Positions 34,556 to 44,310 of a DNA stretch of 64,000 nucleotides are shown here, piece after piece. The stretch's first letter is position 1. Every line of letters starts with the position of its first letter. Origin of the DNA: Pseudaeromonas sharmana (GTDB taxonomy: Bacteria > Pseudomonadota > Gammaproteobacteria > Enterobacterales > Aeromonadaceae); NCBI RefSeq assembly GCF_042649925.1, contig NZ_JBHSAF010000001.1, positions 558,001 through 622,000 of the forward strand, read 5' to 3'. The notes below the pieces were generated by a model that searched no databases, was not told the origin of the DNA, and saw nothing but the letters and a program-made list of their open reading frames with translations. The translations under genes were made by a program, and so were the position numbers.

Positions 34556-36277
34556 ATGCGCAGAGTGATTAGTCTTTATCTGGCTGTTCTGGCCGGTGCG
34601 CTGTTTGCTACAGGAGCCCATGCCCGAGATGTTCGATATCAGGTGTCTGGTATCGGTGGTGAGTTGCAAGATAACGTCGAGATTCATCTCGACGCCCTGC
34701 CTGGGATCCCCCCTGGCCGTCTTGAATACCGACGCGAACAGATCACGACCACGGTACAAAAAGGCTTACAGGCGCTGGGTTATTATCATGCGCGCATTAC
34801 CTTGACGGAAGACGAAAAAGACCGGTCCTTGTTGCATGTGGAAATAGATAAGGGCAAGCCTGTTATCGTGCGCTCTATCCAGATCAAACTGTGGGGCGAT
34901 GCATTGAATGATGATGCATTTAGCCGTTATCTGGGCGCGTTGCCGTTGAAGCAGGGGGATGTGCTGAACCATGGCCAATATGAGGCAATCAAGTCCGGGC
35001 TGCAGACTCGCGCATTGAATCGAGGCTATTTCGATGCCGAGATGGTTGATTCGGTTATCCGCGTTTTCCCCGACGATAATGTTGCTGATGTTGTCATCGA
35101 ATATTCAACTGGACATCGTTATCGTTTTGGCGAAGTGCAGATTGAAGGGGTGCAACAGAGCCAACGTCTTATCAGGCCATTGGTTCCTTTCAAATCAGGT
35201 GACCCGTATCAGGCTCAGCAATTGGCGAACTTGAGTCAGTCTTTATCGGAGACCCGATATTTCCGTCAGGTCGATGTGCGCCCGTTACTGGATAAGGCAT
35301 CGAGCTATCAGGTGCCAATCTATGTCGGCCTGGAACCTAAAAGCGACAATCTGGTGGAGACCGGGATCGGCTATTCCACCGATGAAGGCCCGCGACTTCA
35401 GGTCAATTGGGAGAAACCGTGGCTGAATGATTATGGCCATAGTTTAACGACCCAGTTCAAACTCTCCGAACCGGTGCAACAGCTGAACTTCAATTATCGG
35501 ATCCCCGGATATGATCCGATCAATGACTATTACAATCTGCAAACGGGCTACGAACGCAAAGATCTTAACGACACAGAGTCAAGCAAGCTACAAACCGGCA
35601 TTCACTATTGGACCAAGTTGCGCGGTTCATGGGAGCGAGATTATTTTTTCCGCGTCGAGTATGAAGACTTTACGCAAGGTGATAGCTCGGGGAACAGTTT
35701 TCTGCTGTTACCAGGTGTCAGCCTCAATCGTTTGCGTGTGGACAAGGCGGTCGATCCCGAATGGGGTGACCGACTGCTGCTCACCACGGAATTTTCCCAG
35801 CAAACGTGGGGATCGGATCTGAACTTCACGCGTCTTTGGGGAAGAAGTAAGTGGATCCGGACGCCCTGGGAAGGGGCGCGCTTTGTGGCACGGGTTGAGC
35901 AGGGGGCCATTATGGGGGCGGACCTGGATGATATTCCTCCCAGCCTGCGTTTCTTTGCCGGCGGTGATCAGTCGGTTAGAGGGTTTGGCTTTGAAACCAT
36001 ATCCCCGACAGACAGCAGCGGTTCGCTCACGGGGGCTCGGTATGTCACCAGCGGCTCGCTAGAGTATGCCCATCCGGTAGCGGAAAAATGGCGACTTGCT
36101 TCGTTTGTGGATGCTGGCACAGCCACCAATAACTATAACGATCCGATTAAGGTCGGAACCGGTCTCGGCTTACGCTGGGTCTCTCCATTGGGACCCATCC
36201 GACTCGACCTGGCGTTCGGCGTGTCGGAAACACATGTGCCATGGCGGATCCACTTCGGTCTGGGGTCGGAACTATGA
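34556..36277 (+). CDS. tamA: Translocation and assembly module outer-membrane protein TamA
   Basis: This 573-residue Omp85-family protein has a signal peptide (about 1-23, ending GAHA), three POTRA domains (about 24-265) and a C-terminal 16-strand barrel (about 270-573) with GGDQSVRGF and the terminal strand IHFGLGSEL. TamA works with TamB in envelope lipid transport and insertion of some outer-membrane proteins. It overlaps tamB by 4 bp (ATGA). Confidence 0.95.
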   Translation: MRRVISLYLAVLAGALFATGAHARDVRYQVSGIGGELQDNVEIHLDALPGIPPGRLEYRREQITTTVQKGLQALGYYHARITLTEDEKDRSLLHVEIDKGKPVIVRSIQIKLWGDALNDDAFSRYLGALPLKQGDVLNHGQYEAIKSGLQTRALNRGYFDAEMVDSVIRVFPDDNVADVVIEYSTGHRYRFGEVQIEGVQQSQRLIRPLVPFKSGDPYQAQQLANLSQSLSETRYFRQVDVRPLLDKASSYQVPIYVGLEPKSDNLVETGIGYSTDEGPRLQVNWEKPWLNDYGHSLTTQFKLSEPVQQLNFNYRIPGYDPINDYYNLQTGYERKDLNDTESSKLQTGIHYWTKLRGSWERDYFFRVEYEDFTQGDSSGNSFLLLPGVSLNRLRVDKAVDPEWGDRLLLTTEFSQQTWGSDLNFTRLWGRSKWIRTPWEGARFVARVEQGAIMGADLDDIPPSLRFFAGGDQSVRGFGFETISPTDSSGSLTGARYVTSGSLEYAHPVAEKWRLASFVDAGTATNNYNDPIKVGTGLGLRWVSPLGPIRLDLAFGVSETHVPWRIHFGLGSEL

Positions 36278-39200
36278 GCTGGTTGCGCCTGATCCTGATT
36301 TCGTTGACCAGCTTGATGTTGCTGTTGCTGTTGCTGGTGATGCTGGGTTTGTTACTGTTCACCCCGGCAGGCAATCAGCTGATTTGGCAGCAGGCGAAGC
36401 AGACGCTGCCGGAGTTGAAGGGGGACTTGCTGGCTGGTCATCTGGGCGTCGGCTGGCAACTGCGTGGGCTAAGCTGGCACTCGACACTGATAGATATCGA
36501 GGCTGAATCGGTGAGTCTGCGCTGGCAACTCGGCGGGCTTTTGTCGGGGCGTCTACCTATTGAGCAATTGGCAGTGGATAAAGCCCGCATCCGGCTGCAT
36601 CCCATTGCGGATGCAAACCACACGGGGGAAGAGACGGTAGAGTCGTCAGATGATGCCACCCCACTGCGTCTGAATTTACCGCTTGAATTGGTTATCGCCG
36701 ATCTGCAATTGCACGATGTGCGGTTTGACAGTCAGTACATCCAGGTTGCGACGCAGCAATTGGCAGCCAGTGGCCGTTGGCATGGCGAGCGCTTTGACAT
36801 TCATAATGTTTTGGTCAGCGATGTCGATGTGGCGCTACCGGATGCCATGCTTGAGAGTGAGCCATCTGGCGGTGAGTCTGCCAAGGAGAAGGCGCGTTCA
36901 GTGCCGTTAAAAACGCCGTTTGACGAGCAGGAGATCCGCAAGCGCATTGCTGTGTTGAGCGAGGTCATACTGCCGTTTGATCTCTATGTTGATCAGTTGC
37001 AGGCGCGCCAGATCCGTTATCACCAACGCGGCTTTGATACGCAACGGCTTGACTTCGAACTGGCGGGCAGTTTTGTCGGTTCTCTGATTCAGATTTCATC
37101 CCTGCAGCTCCGCCATCCCTGGGGCGATCTGGTTCTGGATGGTGAAATCGGTTTGCACGACTACTATCCCATGTCAGTGCAAATTCGCGGTGTCGAGCGA
37201 CTTCCGCAACTGCCTCCGGCTTTGTTTGGACGACAGCTTGACCTGCGGGTTAACGGCTCGCTGACCGATCTTAAATCCCAGCTCAGACTATCCGGCAGTG
37301 AGAAGCTGACGCTCTCTGCCCGCTTAAATACGCTGGCACCCGACCTGCCATTTGAATTGCAGGGAGAATGGCAAGCGTTGCGGTGGCCTCTGCAGGGTGA
37401 GGCCGAATATCAGGCAGGGAAAGGTCAGCTCATCGCCAGCGGTCGATTAAATAAGTACCACTTGAATCTTAATAGCCGGGTGCAGTTGTCTTCGTTGCCC
37501 AAGGGACAACTGGCCGTTGAGCTGGATGGCTCACTCGATGCTATTGCTATCAAGCAGCTAAAGATTGAGGCTGGCGATTCTGCGTTGGCCACCCAAGGCC
37601 AGTTAAGCTGGACGCACGGTTTGCATTGGCAAGGCAAGAGTCAGTTAAAAAGTACAAATCTGCATGCACTGCTACCAGACATCAGTGGTCGAGTCAGCGC
37701 CGAGCTCGATAGCCTGTTCACGTTCCAGGGGAACAAATGGGAGTTGAAGCTGGATCGCATGTCGGCCCATGGGCAACTCAATGGCTACCCGCTCTCGATG
37801 CAAGGCAAGCTCAGTGGCAACCAGTTGCTGCACTGGCGGTTTGAGAACATTCAGCTGACCAGCGGGCAGAATCGATTGTTGCTTGATGGCGTGCTGTCTG
37901 ACCGTTGGCAGGCGAAAGCCAGCTTGCAGGCGGGGGACTTGAAACAACTGGATCCGGAGCTGACTGGTTCTGTCTCCGCCAAATTGCAGTTGAGTGGTGA
38001 TAGACATGCGCCGGAGATCGCCTTGTCGATGACGAGCGATGAGATACGGCTGCCTGGGCTGCGTCTGCGTCAGCTTGCGGTTGACGGTTATCTGAAAATG
38101 GCGGCCGTCTGGTCGGGGCGCTTGCAAGCCAATATGGCACGCCTGCGTAGCGGTGCGATGCGATTGGACGGCGTAGACTTGCATCTGGATGGTGATGAGC
38201 AGGCTCACCAGCTGCAACTGTCGTTTGAGGGCCAGCCGCTGAGCAGCCAATTGCAACTGGAGGGGAGTTGGGGGAAGACGGGGTGGCAGGGCAAACTGCT
38301 TCAGGCACACGTGAAGACGCCGATAGCAGACTGGGTCCTGCAGTCACCGCTGATGATGACACTCAATCGTACGCTGACGACATTGGGGTTAAGTGAACAG
38401 TGCTGGCTGGCTGATCAGCAGGGGATGCTGTGCGCCTCTGCCGCCTCGCTCAGTCAAGCACAAGGTGAGTTGGCCGTGACGCTGAAGGCGTTTCCAACGC
38501 AAAAGCTTGCGCCGTTCATGCCAGAGCGGTTGGAGTGGTTAAGCGAGATTAATGCAGACGGCAAATTTGGCTGGAGTAAACAGCAACCAACGGCGGAGCT
38601 GACCATTACGGCCGCACCGGGCAAGTTGATCGCCGATCGTCTCGAGACCCAATACGACGTTTTGCAGGTCAACGCCAAACTGGAGGCGCAACTGGCCCAG
38701 GTTGCATTGCGTTTTGCCTCGAACCAGCTTGGCAAGGCTGATGTCGTATTGCAGGTGAGCGACCCTATGTCTGAACGCAAGCTCAGCGGCAATGTCGATA
38801 TCAGTGGTTTGCGCTTGTACGGCCTCGCTCCGCTGTTAGATGAGCTCAAGCGGACGAAAGGGCGTATTGATGCCCATGGTCGTATGGATGGCACCCTCGA
38901 TAAACCCCTGTTTTTCGGGCGAGTCACCTTGGACGAAGGCGAAATTGAAACTTCATCCGACATTGCCGTAATTCGTCAGTTGCACAGTGAGCTCGACATT
39001 CGCGGCTCGCGTGCGGATCTTTCAGGTCGCCTCATGGTGGGCAAGGGAAGCATGGAGCTGGGCGGGTTTGCTGATTGGTCAAGCCAGCCCCTTACCGGAC
39101 GGCTGACGATTCATGCGGACACGCTGGAAGTCGGGCTGGCGGGTTATGGCCGAGCACGCGTCAGTTCCGATCTTGCCATGGCCCTGGGCGAAGAGTTACG

Positions 39201-40056
39201 CCTGGAGGGGCGAGTACAGATCCCGTGGGCGCGTATCAAGGTCAAGAGTGTACCCGACAGTGCGGTCAACGTGTCCGAGGATGTGCAGATCATCACCCAG
39301 CGGCGGAAGAAAGCCGCTCCTGCTGTCAAACCGTTACCGATGCATATTGACCTGACGGTTGGCCTCGGAGGGGATGTACAACTGGATGCGCTGGGGTTGA
39401 AGACCAAACTGCTGGGTGGCATACGGCTGACGCAATCACCGGAGAATGCGTTCCGTGCCGATGGTGAAATTACACTCGATGATGGGCGCTTTAAATCGTT
39501 CGGCCAAAATCTGTTGATCGATGAGGGTAAACTCAGGTTCAGCGGCAATATCTCTGCGCCTTATCTGGCGGTGAAAGCCTATCGGGACCCAGATACGATG
39601 GAGGACTCCAATATTACCGTCGGGGTTAAAGTCAGTGGGCCGGCGACGCAGCCCAAAATTGAGATTTACTCTGAACCCCAACTGTCGGAAACGGAAAAAC
39701 TCTCTTACTTGTTACGAGGCAAAAGCACCTCTTCCAGTGGCAGCACGTCGAATGATGAGGCGATGACCGGCATTCTGCTGGGCGCCGGGCTGAGTCAGGC
39801 TAACGGCCTGGTATCCGGTATCGGCGAGAGTCTGGGGCTCAGTGATGTCAGTTTGGACTCATCGGGGAGTGGCGATGATACCCAGGTCAGCATCAGTGGC
39901 TATCTGATGCCGGGGCTGCAGGTGCAGTATGGGGTGGGTGTCTTCACCTCGATAGGTGAGGTCAAGGTCCGTTATGAACTGATGCCTCGGCTCTATCTGC
40001 AGGCCTTGAGTGGTCTGAATCAGGCGCTGGATCTGTTTTACAAGTTCGAGTTTTAA
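36274..40056 (+). CDS. tamB: Translocation and assembly module protein TamB
   Basis: This 1260-residue AsmA-like protein has an N-terminal membrane anchor (about 5-28), a very long repetitive beta-rich periplasmic body of the bridge type, and the conserved C-terminal TamB domain (DUF490), where a VGVKVSGPATQPKIEIYSEP segment and the final LDLFYKFEF are typical. TamB spans the periplasm to TamA and is thought to carry phospholipids. The ATG at 36274 is translationally coupled to tamA, and a frame from 36241 lies within tamA. Confidence 0.95.
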   Translation: MSWLRLILISLTSLMLLLLLLVMLGLLLFTPAGNQLIWQQAKQTLPELKGDLLAGHLGVGWQLRGLSWHSTLIDIEAESVSLRWQLGGLLSGRLPIEQLAVDKARIRLHPIADANHTGEETVESSDDATPLRLNLPLELVIADLQLHDVRFDSQYIQVATQQLAASGRWHGERFDIHNVLVSDVDVALPDAMLESEPSGGESAKEKARSVPLKTPFDEQEIRKRIAVLSEVILPFDLYVDQLQARQIRYHQRGFDTQRLDFELAGSFVGSLIQISSLQLRHPWGDLVLDGEIGLHDYYPMSVQIRGVERLPQLPPALFGRQLDLRVNGSLTDLKSQLRLSGSEKLTLSARLNTLAPDLPFELQGEWQALRWPLQGEAEYQAGKGQLIASGRLNKYHLNLNSRVQLSSLPKGQLAVELDGSLDAIAIKQLKIEAGDSALATQGQLSWTHGLHWQGKSQLKSTNLHALLPDISGRVSAELDSLFTFQGNKWELKLDRMSAHGQLNGYPLSMQGKLSGNQLLHWRFENIQLTSGQNRLLLDGVLSDRWQAKASLQAGDLKQLDPELTGSVSAKLQLSGDRHAPEIALSMTSDEIRLPGLRLRQLAVDGYLKMAAVWSGRLQANMARLRSGAMRLDGVDLHLDGDEQAHQLQLSFEGQPLSSQLQLEGSWGKTGWQGKLLQAHVKTPIADWVLQSPLMMTLNRTLTTLGLSEQCWLADQQGMLCASAASLSQAQGELAVTLKAFPTQKLAPFMPERLEWLSEINADGKFGWSKQQPTAELTITAAPGKLIADRLETQYDVLQVNAKLEAQLAQVALRFASNQLGKADVVLQVSDPMSERKLSGNVDISGLRLYGLAPLLDELKRTKGRIDAHGRMDGTLDKPLFFGRVTLDEGEIETSSDIAVIRQLHSELDIRGSRADLSGRLMVGKGSMELGGFADWSSQPLTGRLTIHADTLEVGLAGYGRARVSSDLAMALGEELRLEGRVQIPWARIKVKSVPDSAVNVSEDVQIITQRRKKAAPAVKPLPMHIDLTVGLGGDVQLDALGLKTKLLGGIRLTQSPENAFRADGEITLDDGRFKSFGQNLLIDEGKLRFSGNISAPYLAVKAYRDPDTMEDSNITVGVKVSGPATQPKIEIYSEPQLSETEKLSYLLRGKSTSSSGSTSNDEAMTGILLGAGLSQANGLVSGIGESLGLSDVSLDSSGSGDDTQVSISGYLMPGLQVQYGVGVFTSIGEVKVRYELMPRLYLQALSGLNQALDLFYKFEF

Positions 40057-40100
40057 TCGTCGCATCGCGGACATCCGGTCCCGGCGTGCGCCTGTGCTGG

Positions 40101-41681
40101 CTAATCCTGGGGAGCAAGCGGCTCAACCCGAACATGCCAGCGGTGCAATCTGCCATGTCGCCGCTCCGGTTGAATATGCAGCCGGACTGCAAGGGGGCCG
40201 CGAGTCAGTTTGAGCGCTCCGTCGACGCAGCTGAGGTGGGTGCGCAACAGTTTGCGCAGCTCTCCGGTCGTTAGCTCCAGAGACCACCAGCGACAGTGGC
40301 GGTCGCGCCATGGTTCACCGTCGCACAACTGTATCAGGGCCGGGCTGGCATAGCAGACATCAAGATAGCGGTCTAGCTCCACCACTGGCGGTAGCCACTG
40401 CGCCCAGCTAGCTTGTCGCAGTGGCGGCCGGCGGGGAAGTGCGGTCAGGACCTGCGGACCCAAACATCGCCACATCTGCTCTATCAGCGTAGGGGCCAGA
40501 CGCCCCCGCAGTGCAAGGAGGGCGCACAGTTGACGCTCGTCATCCTGCAGGGGCCACAGCCAGACTGCGCTGTCGTTTTCATCGTTCTGACGTAGCGGTG
40601 CAAAGTGGGACAGTTCACTGCTGGCAATCAGCCGGGATAAGCCGGCCAGCTGACGGCGCTCCAGGCTTGTCATCTGCCATGACGTTACGCTATCCGTTGG
40701 CTGGTTTAAGCCGTTTACCCACTCACCGGGTATGTCTGATGGCATCCAGAGGGTTAATTCCGTTTGCCAGTCATGTAAAAAGGCGGTTTGCAACGCCTGC
40801 AGTCCGGCCAGATTGGGTTGCTGTTGCAGCTTTTCCCACTGCGCCATCACCCAGGGATCGACCAGTTGGAAGGGACCAACACCATCGGGTAGTGGCTGCA
40901 TCAGACGCTCGGCAACTTTAGATGCCAGGACAAATAACCCCTCTTCGAAACGTTGCTGCCAGGAGCGATACTCCAGCGTCAGCACGCCATACGATTGCTG
41001 ATTGCGCAGTATGAGCGCATCAAGCCGCGCCAGAATGCCATCCTGAAGCAGATAACGCTGTGTTGCCAGGGTCGGTTGATGTCGAACCTCGGAAAAGCCC
41101 AGCGTGCCGCGGGCGCGTAACGCTTTGAGGTAGCGAGTATCTACGGCTTGGCTTTGAGGCAGTTGACTCTCTCCCATGACGTACCTGGGGTGCATCTGCT
41201 CACGTGCAAACTCCCAGATAATCAGCCGATCGCAGCCACTCGCCTGGTATAGCTGCTGCAACAGTGCCCGGTTATGTTCACTGCTGGGTCCTGCTGGTTT
41301 TGGACGGTCGCATTCAAGAGCATGCAGCCCCAATATGCCTGAGGTGGCGATGGGCAACTGAAGGTCATGTGCCAGTATCAGAAAGCGGTCCGGTCCATCG
41401 GGAATGCACTCTAACAACCAGCGCTGTCTGGCCGCTTCGCAGATGATAAATCCCCCCACGTGTTGTTCACGTAATGCCAGCAATGGCTGCTGAACCTTGG
41501 GCGCCAACTGTGGGAGCCAGGGGCATTCGGGCTCGGGGCAGATCTCGGGCGGAATAGTCCATGCCGTCAGCGCTTCGAGCCGATCCGAGTCCAGATGCCA
41601 GCGCAATATGGGGCTGTGGGTGAGAGGACGATGGGCAGTAATTTGAGCAGGCAACAGGACAGGCATCTCAGACAAGACCAT
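40101..41681 (-). CDS. Orphan GAF-like protein of unknown function
   Basis: I do not recognise this 526-residue cytoplasmic protein. No signal peptide or membrane segment is visible. Residues about 135-265 fit a GAF domain: LLQQLYQASGCDRLIIWEF, a central QRYLLQDGILARLDALILR segment and SYGVLTLEYRSW before a long helix. The first 120 and the last 260 residues lack a clear family, and the N-terminus may be PAS-like. No kinase, GGDEF, EAL or DNA-binding motif was found. It is rich in Leu, Gln, Arg and Trp. The start at 41681 has a weak ribosome site, and 41666 is an alternative. It is convergent with tamB. Confidence 0.6.
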   Translation of the reverse strand: MVLSEMPVLLPAQITAHRPLTHSPILRWHLDSDRLEALTAWTIPPEICPEPECPWLPQLAPKVQQPLLALREQHVGGFIICEAARQRWLLECIPDGPDRFLILAHDLQLPIATSGILGLHALECDRPKPAGPSSEHNRALLQQLYQASGCDRLIIWEFAREQMHPRYVMGESQLPQSQAVDTRYLKALRARGTLGFSEVRHQPTLATQRYLLQDGILARLDALILRNQQSYGVLTLEYRSWQQRFEEGLFVLASKVAERLMQPLPDGVGPFQLVDPWVMAQWEKLQQQPNLAGLQALQTAFLHDWQTELTLWMPSDIPGEWVNGLNQPTDSVTSWQMTSLERRQLAGLSRLIASSELSHFAPLRQNDENDSAVWLWPLQDDERQLCALLALRGRLAPTLIEQMWRCLGPQVLTALPRRPPLRQASWAQWLPPVVELDRYLDVCYASPALIQLCDGEPWRDRHCRWWSLELTTGELRKLLRTHLSCVDGALKLTRGPLAVRLHIQPERRHGRLHRWHVRVEPLAPQD

Positions 41682-41745
41682 GATTTAAATCTAGTTCCAG
41701 CATACCTTGAGTCGTAGCGGCTGTAACTGGCTATTGCATAATAAA

Positions 41746-41759
41746 TTAGAAGATTCTAA
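41746..41759. promoter_or_regulatory. Palindrome in promoter of persulfide reductase gene
   Basis: TTAGAA (41746-41751) and TTCTAA (41754-41759) form a palindrome directly downstream of CATAAT (41737-41742), a good -10 box. The position fits a repressor site at the transcription start. A related TTCTAA element occurs before the YeeE gene at 49491. Confidence 0.4.
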
Positions 41760-41789
41760 AGTAACGGCAATTTCATCTAGGAGAATCCT

Positions 41790-43496
41790 ATGACCAAGAT
41801 AGTGATCATCGGTGGTGTGGCCGGTGGGGCTTCCGCAGCCGCACGGGCGCGACGCCTGTCAGAGACGGCAGAGATTATCGTGCTGGAGCGAGGTGAACAC
41901 GTCTCTTTTGCCAACTGCGGACTGCCATATCACATCGGTGGCGATATCAAGCAGCGTGAGGCTTTGTTGCTACAGACACCGTTAAGCTTCAAGCGTCGTT
42001 TCAATGTCGATGTGCGAACCTTTCATGAGGTGGTTGCTATCGATCCGCAAGCGCGGCTGCTCACGGTCAAGATGTGGCCGAGTGGCGAGACCTATCAGGA
42101 GTCCTATGACAAGCTGTTGCTTAGCCCGGGGGCGGCGCCGGTTGTACCACCCATTCCTGGTTTAGACAATCCGGCAACGTTCGCGCTGCGCAACGTTCCG
42201 GATATGGATCGTATCATCGCCGCTCTGGATAGCCGCAAACCTGCCCATGCCACTGTGGTTGGGGGAGGCTTCATTGGCCTGGAGATGGTCGAAGCCTTGC
42301 ATCAACGCGGCATCAAGGTAACCCTGCTGGAATTGGCTGCGCAGGTCATGGCGCCAGTCGATCCGGAAATGGCCAATATCCTGCATCACGAATTGGTACA
42401 ACAGGGCATTGACCTGCGCCTCAACCGTGGTTTGACTGCGGTGACCCAAGGCGTGAGTCCGGAAGCTGACCGTGACGCCACTGGCTCTTGCGAGCAAGGA
42501 AGCGATAATGGCGATCTGACCCTGCAACTCAGCAGTGGTGAGACGCTGATGACAGATATGCTGATTTTGGCTATCGGTGTCAAACCGGAGGTTCGTCTGG
42601 CCAATGCCGCGGGCCTGGTGCTGGGTGCCAGTGGTGGTATCAAGGTGGATGCCAGCATGCGTACATCGGATCCGCACATCTATGCGGTCGGCGATGCGGT
42701 TGAGACGCCAGAGTTTGTCACCGGCAAGCCAGGAGTGATCCCGTTGGCAGGACCGGCAAATCGACAGGGGCGTATGGCTGCGGACAACATGCTGGGTCGC
42801 GATATCAGCTATACCCGTACGCAAGGGACGGCCATCTGTAAGGTGTTTGACCTGGCGGTTGCGAGCACGGGGCTGAATGAGAAACGCATCAAGGCGCTGG
42901 GCTTAGCCTATGAGAAAATCTACGTGCATCCGGCCAGTCACGCCAGCTACTATCCCGGCGCCCATCCGGTCAGCTTCAAGCTACTGTTTGATCCGCAAAA
43001 TGGCCGTATTCTTGGCGCCCAGGCCGTGGGTAAGGACGGCGTCGACAAGCGTATAGATGTCCTGGCGGTGGCGATGCGTGCCGGCCTGACGGTCATGCAA
43101 CTCGAAGAGCTGGAACTGACGTATGCACCGCCATTTGGTTCTGCTCGCGATGTTATCAACCAGGCCGGCATGGTGGCCGCGAATGTCATCAATGGCGATG
43201 AGGTGGTATGTCACAGTGAGGATATTCTGGCGCTGACGGCAGATCAGCTGCTGCTGGATGTTCGCAATCCTGGTGAGTTGACCAGCATTGGCCAGATCCC
43301 GGGTGCTATCAATATTCCCGTCGATGAGCTGCGTCAACGTCTGTCCGAGTTGCCTACAGACAAGGAGATCCTGGTCACCTGCCAGGTGGGTCTGCGCGGC
43401 CACGTGGCTTGCCGCATGTTGCGAAATGCCGGCTTCAAGGCGCGGAACCTGTCGGGTGGCTTCAAGACCTTCCAGATGGCCACGGCTCGTTTTTAA
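41790..43496 (+). CDS. CoA-disulfide/persulfide reductase with C-terminal rhodanese domain
   Basis: This 568-residue flavoprotein has an N-terminal FAD motif (IVIIGGVAGGASAAARARR), the redox cysteine Cys43 in SFANCGLPYH, a second nucleotide-binding motif (VVGGGFIGLEM), a dimerisation domain, and a rhodanese domain (about 470-560) whose loop cysteine is Cys531 in VTCQVGLRGH. This is the CoADR-RHD layout of the NAD(P)H-dependent persulfide reductase (Npsr) described in Shewanella loihica, which reduces CoA persulfides and polysulfides. AGGAGA precedes the ATG. It is monocistronic. A role in reactive sulfur handling is inferred from the family. Confidence 0.9.
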   Translation: MTKIVIIGGVAGGASAAARARRLSETAEIIVLERGEHVSFANCGLPYHIGGDIKQREALLLQTPLSFKRRFNVDVRTFHEVVAIDPQARLLTVKMWPSGETYQESYDKLLLSPGAAPVVPPIPGLDNPATFALRNVPDMDRIIAALDSRKPAHATVVGGGFIGLEMVEALHQRGIKVTLLELAAQVMAPVDPEMANILHHELVQQGIDLRLNRGLTAVTQGVSPEADRDATGSCEQGSDNGDLTLQLSSGETLMTDMLILAIGVKPEVRLANAAGLVLGASGGIKVDASMRTSDPHIYAVGDAVETPEFVTGKPGVIPLAGPANRQGRMAADNMLGRDISYTRTQGTAICKVFDLAVASTGLNEKRIKALGLAYEKIYVHPASHASYYPGAHPVSFKLLFDPQNGRILGAQAVGKDGVDKRIDVLAVAMRAGLTVMQLEELELTYAPPFGSARDVINQAGMVAANVINGDEVVCHSEDILALTADQLLLDVRNPGELTSIGQIPGAINIPVDELRQRLSELPTDKEILVTCQVGLRGHVACRMLRNAGFKARNLSGGFKTFQMATARF

Positions 43497-43521
43497 CGCG
43501 CCAGGGTAAGCTTGAGAACAC

Positions 43522-43547
43522 ACCAGGCCAGCGCATGCTGGCCTGGT
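43522..43547. terminator. Hairpin between convergent genes
   Basis: ACCAGGCCAGC (43522-43532) and GCTGGCCTGGT (43537-43547) form a perfect 11-bp stem with a 4-base loop. The T-run is short. Confidence 0.7.
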
Positions 43548-43568
43548 TATGCTGTTCTTGGGGCCGCG

Positions 43569-44198
43569 TCACTCCAGATCGGGCAGGTTGGCAAAGGGAT
43601 TATCCAACTCCATCATGCTCAGACGTGCTGTCTCGATAAATTTCGGTACTTGCCCCCTAAGACCCCATACGCTCAGCTCGCCAGCCCGGAAATGGTGGCC
43701 TGGGTAGGATTCATCATCGGTGCGGAAGTCATCAATCCGGGCACTGTCAAAGTCGAGTGGATGCAGGACCAGAATGGGCCGCAGTGCGGTGAAAAGATCG
43801 CGCGTTAATTCAGTGCCGAGACTCAGTGGCCGCCGTTCTTCATCAAATAGCCAAGTTCCTTCCCCAAGCATGTTATTGAAAAAACCACCGCGTAATAAAA
43901 ATAGCTTGGCCAGCCGGATCGCCTGTTCGATGGTGATGGGGGCATGATGTGGTTGCGGGCGCCAGAATACCAGCTCTTCAATTCGGGTCAGACTGAGCAA
44001 CTGTTCGGGCCGGGTTTCAGCGTCGACGCGATCCCAAAGCTGACTGACAGCCAACTGGATCTGGAGATTGATATCGGCTAACCGTTCAATGGCTTGTTCG
44101 GGGGCAAGTGAGTCATCCGAGAGCAGGTGATTGACGGCAATGGCCGCCTGCAGATCATCGCTGCCGGCGGTAGGATCCTGATGTGTTGCTGCGGACAT
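43569..44198 (-). CDS. Hypothetical protein
   Basis: I do not recognise this 209-residue soluble protein. It is acidic, begins with a low-complexity MSAATHQDPTAGSDD stretch, and appears helical from residues 15 to 110. Its C-terminal half has LFTALRPILVLHPLDFDSAR and a YPGHHFRAGE segment. There is no signal peptide, membrane segment or cysteine-based motif. AGGAG seven bases before the ATG supports translation. It stands alone between a convergent reductase gene and a codirectional binding-protein gene 112 bp upstream. Confidence 0.65.
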   Translation of the reverse strand: MSAATHQDPTAGSDDLQAAIAVNHLLSDDSLAPEQAIERLADINLQIQLAVSQLWDRVDAETRPEQLLSLTRIEELVFWRPQPHHAPITIEQAIRLAKLFLLRGGFFNNMLGEGTWLFDEERRPLSLGTELTRDLFTALRPILVLHPLDFDSARIDDFRTDDESYPGHHFRAGELSVWGLRGQVPKFIETARLSMMELDNPFANLPDLE

Positions 44199-44310
44199 GA
44201 CGAACTCCTGAAAGTCGGGGGTGGCACCGGTTTATTGAGCATAACGTACTGCAACACAGTGCCAAACTTCGTGATGCGTCTATGTGCGCCGGCTCAGAAG
44301 TTGACGAGAA

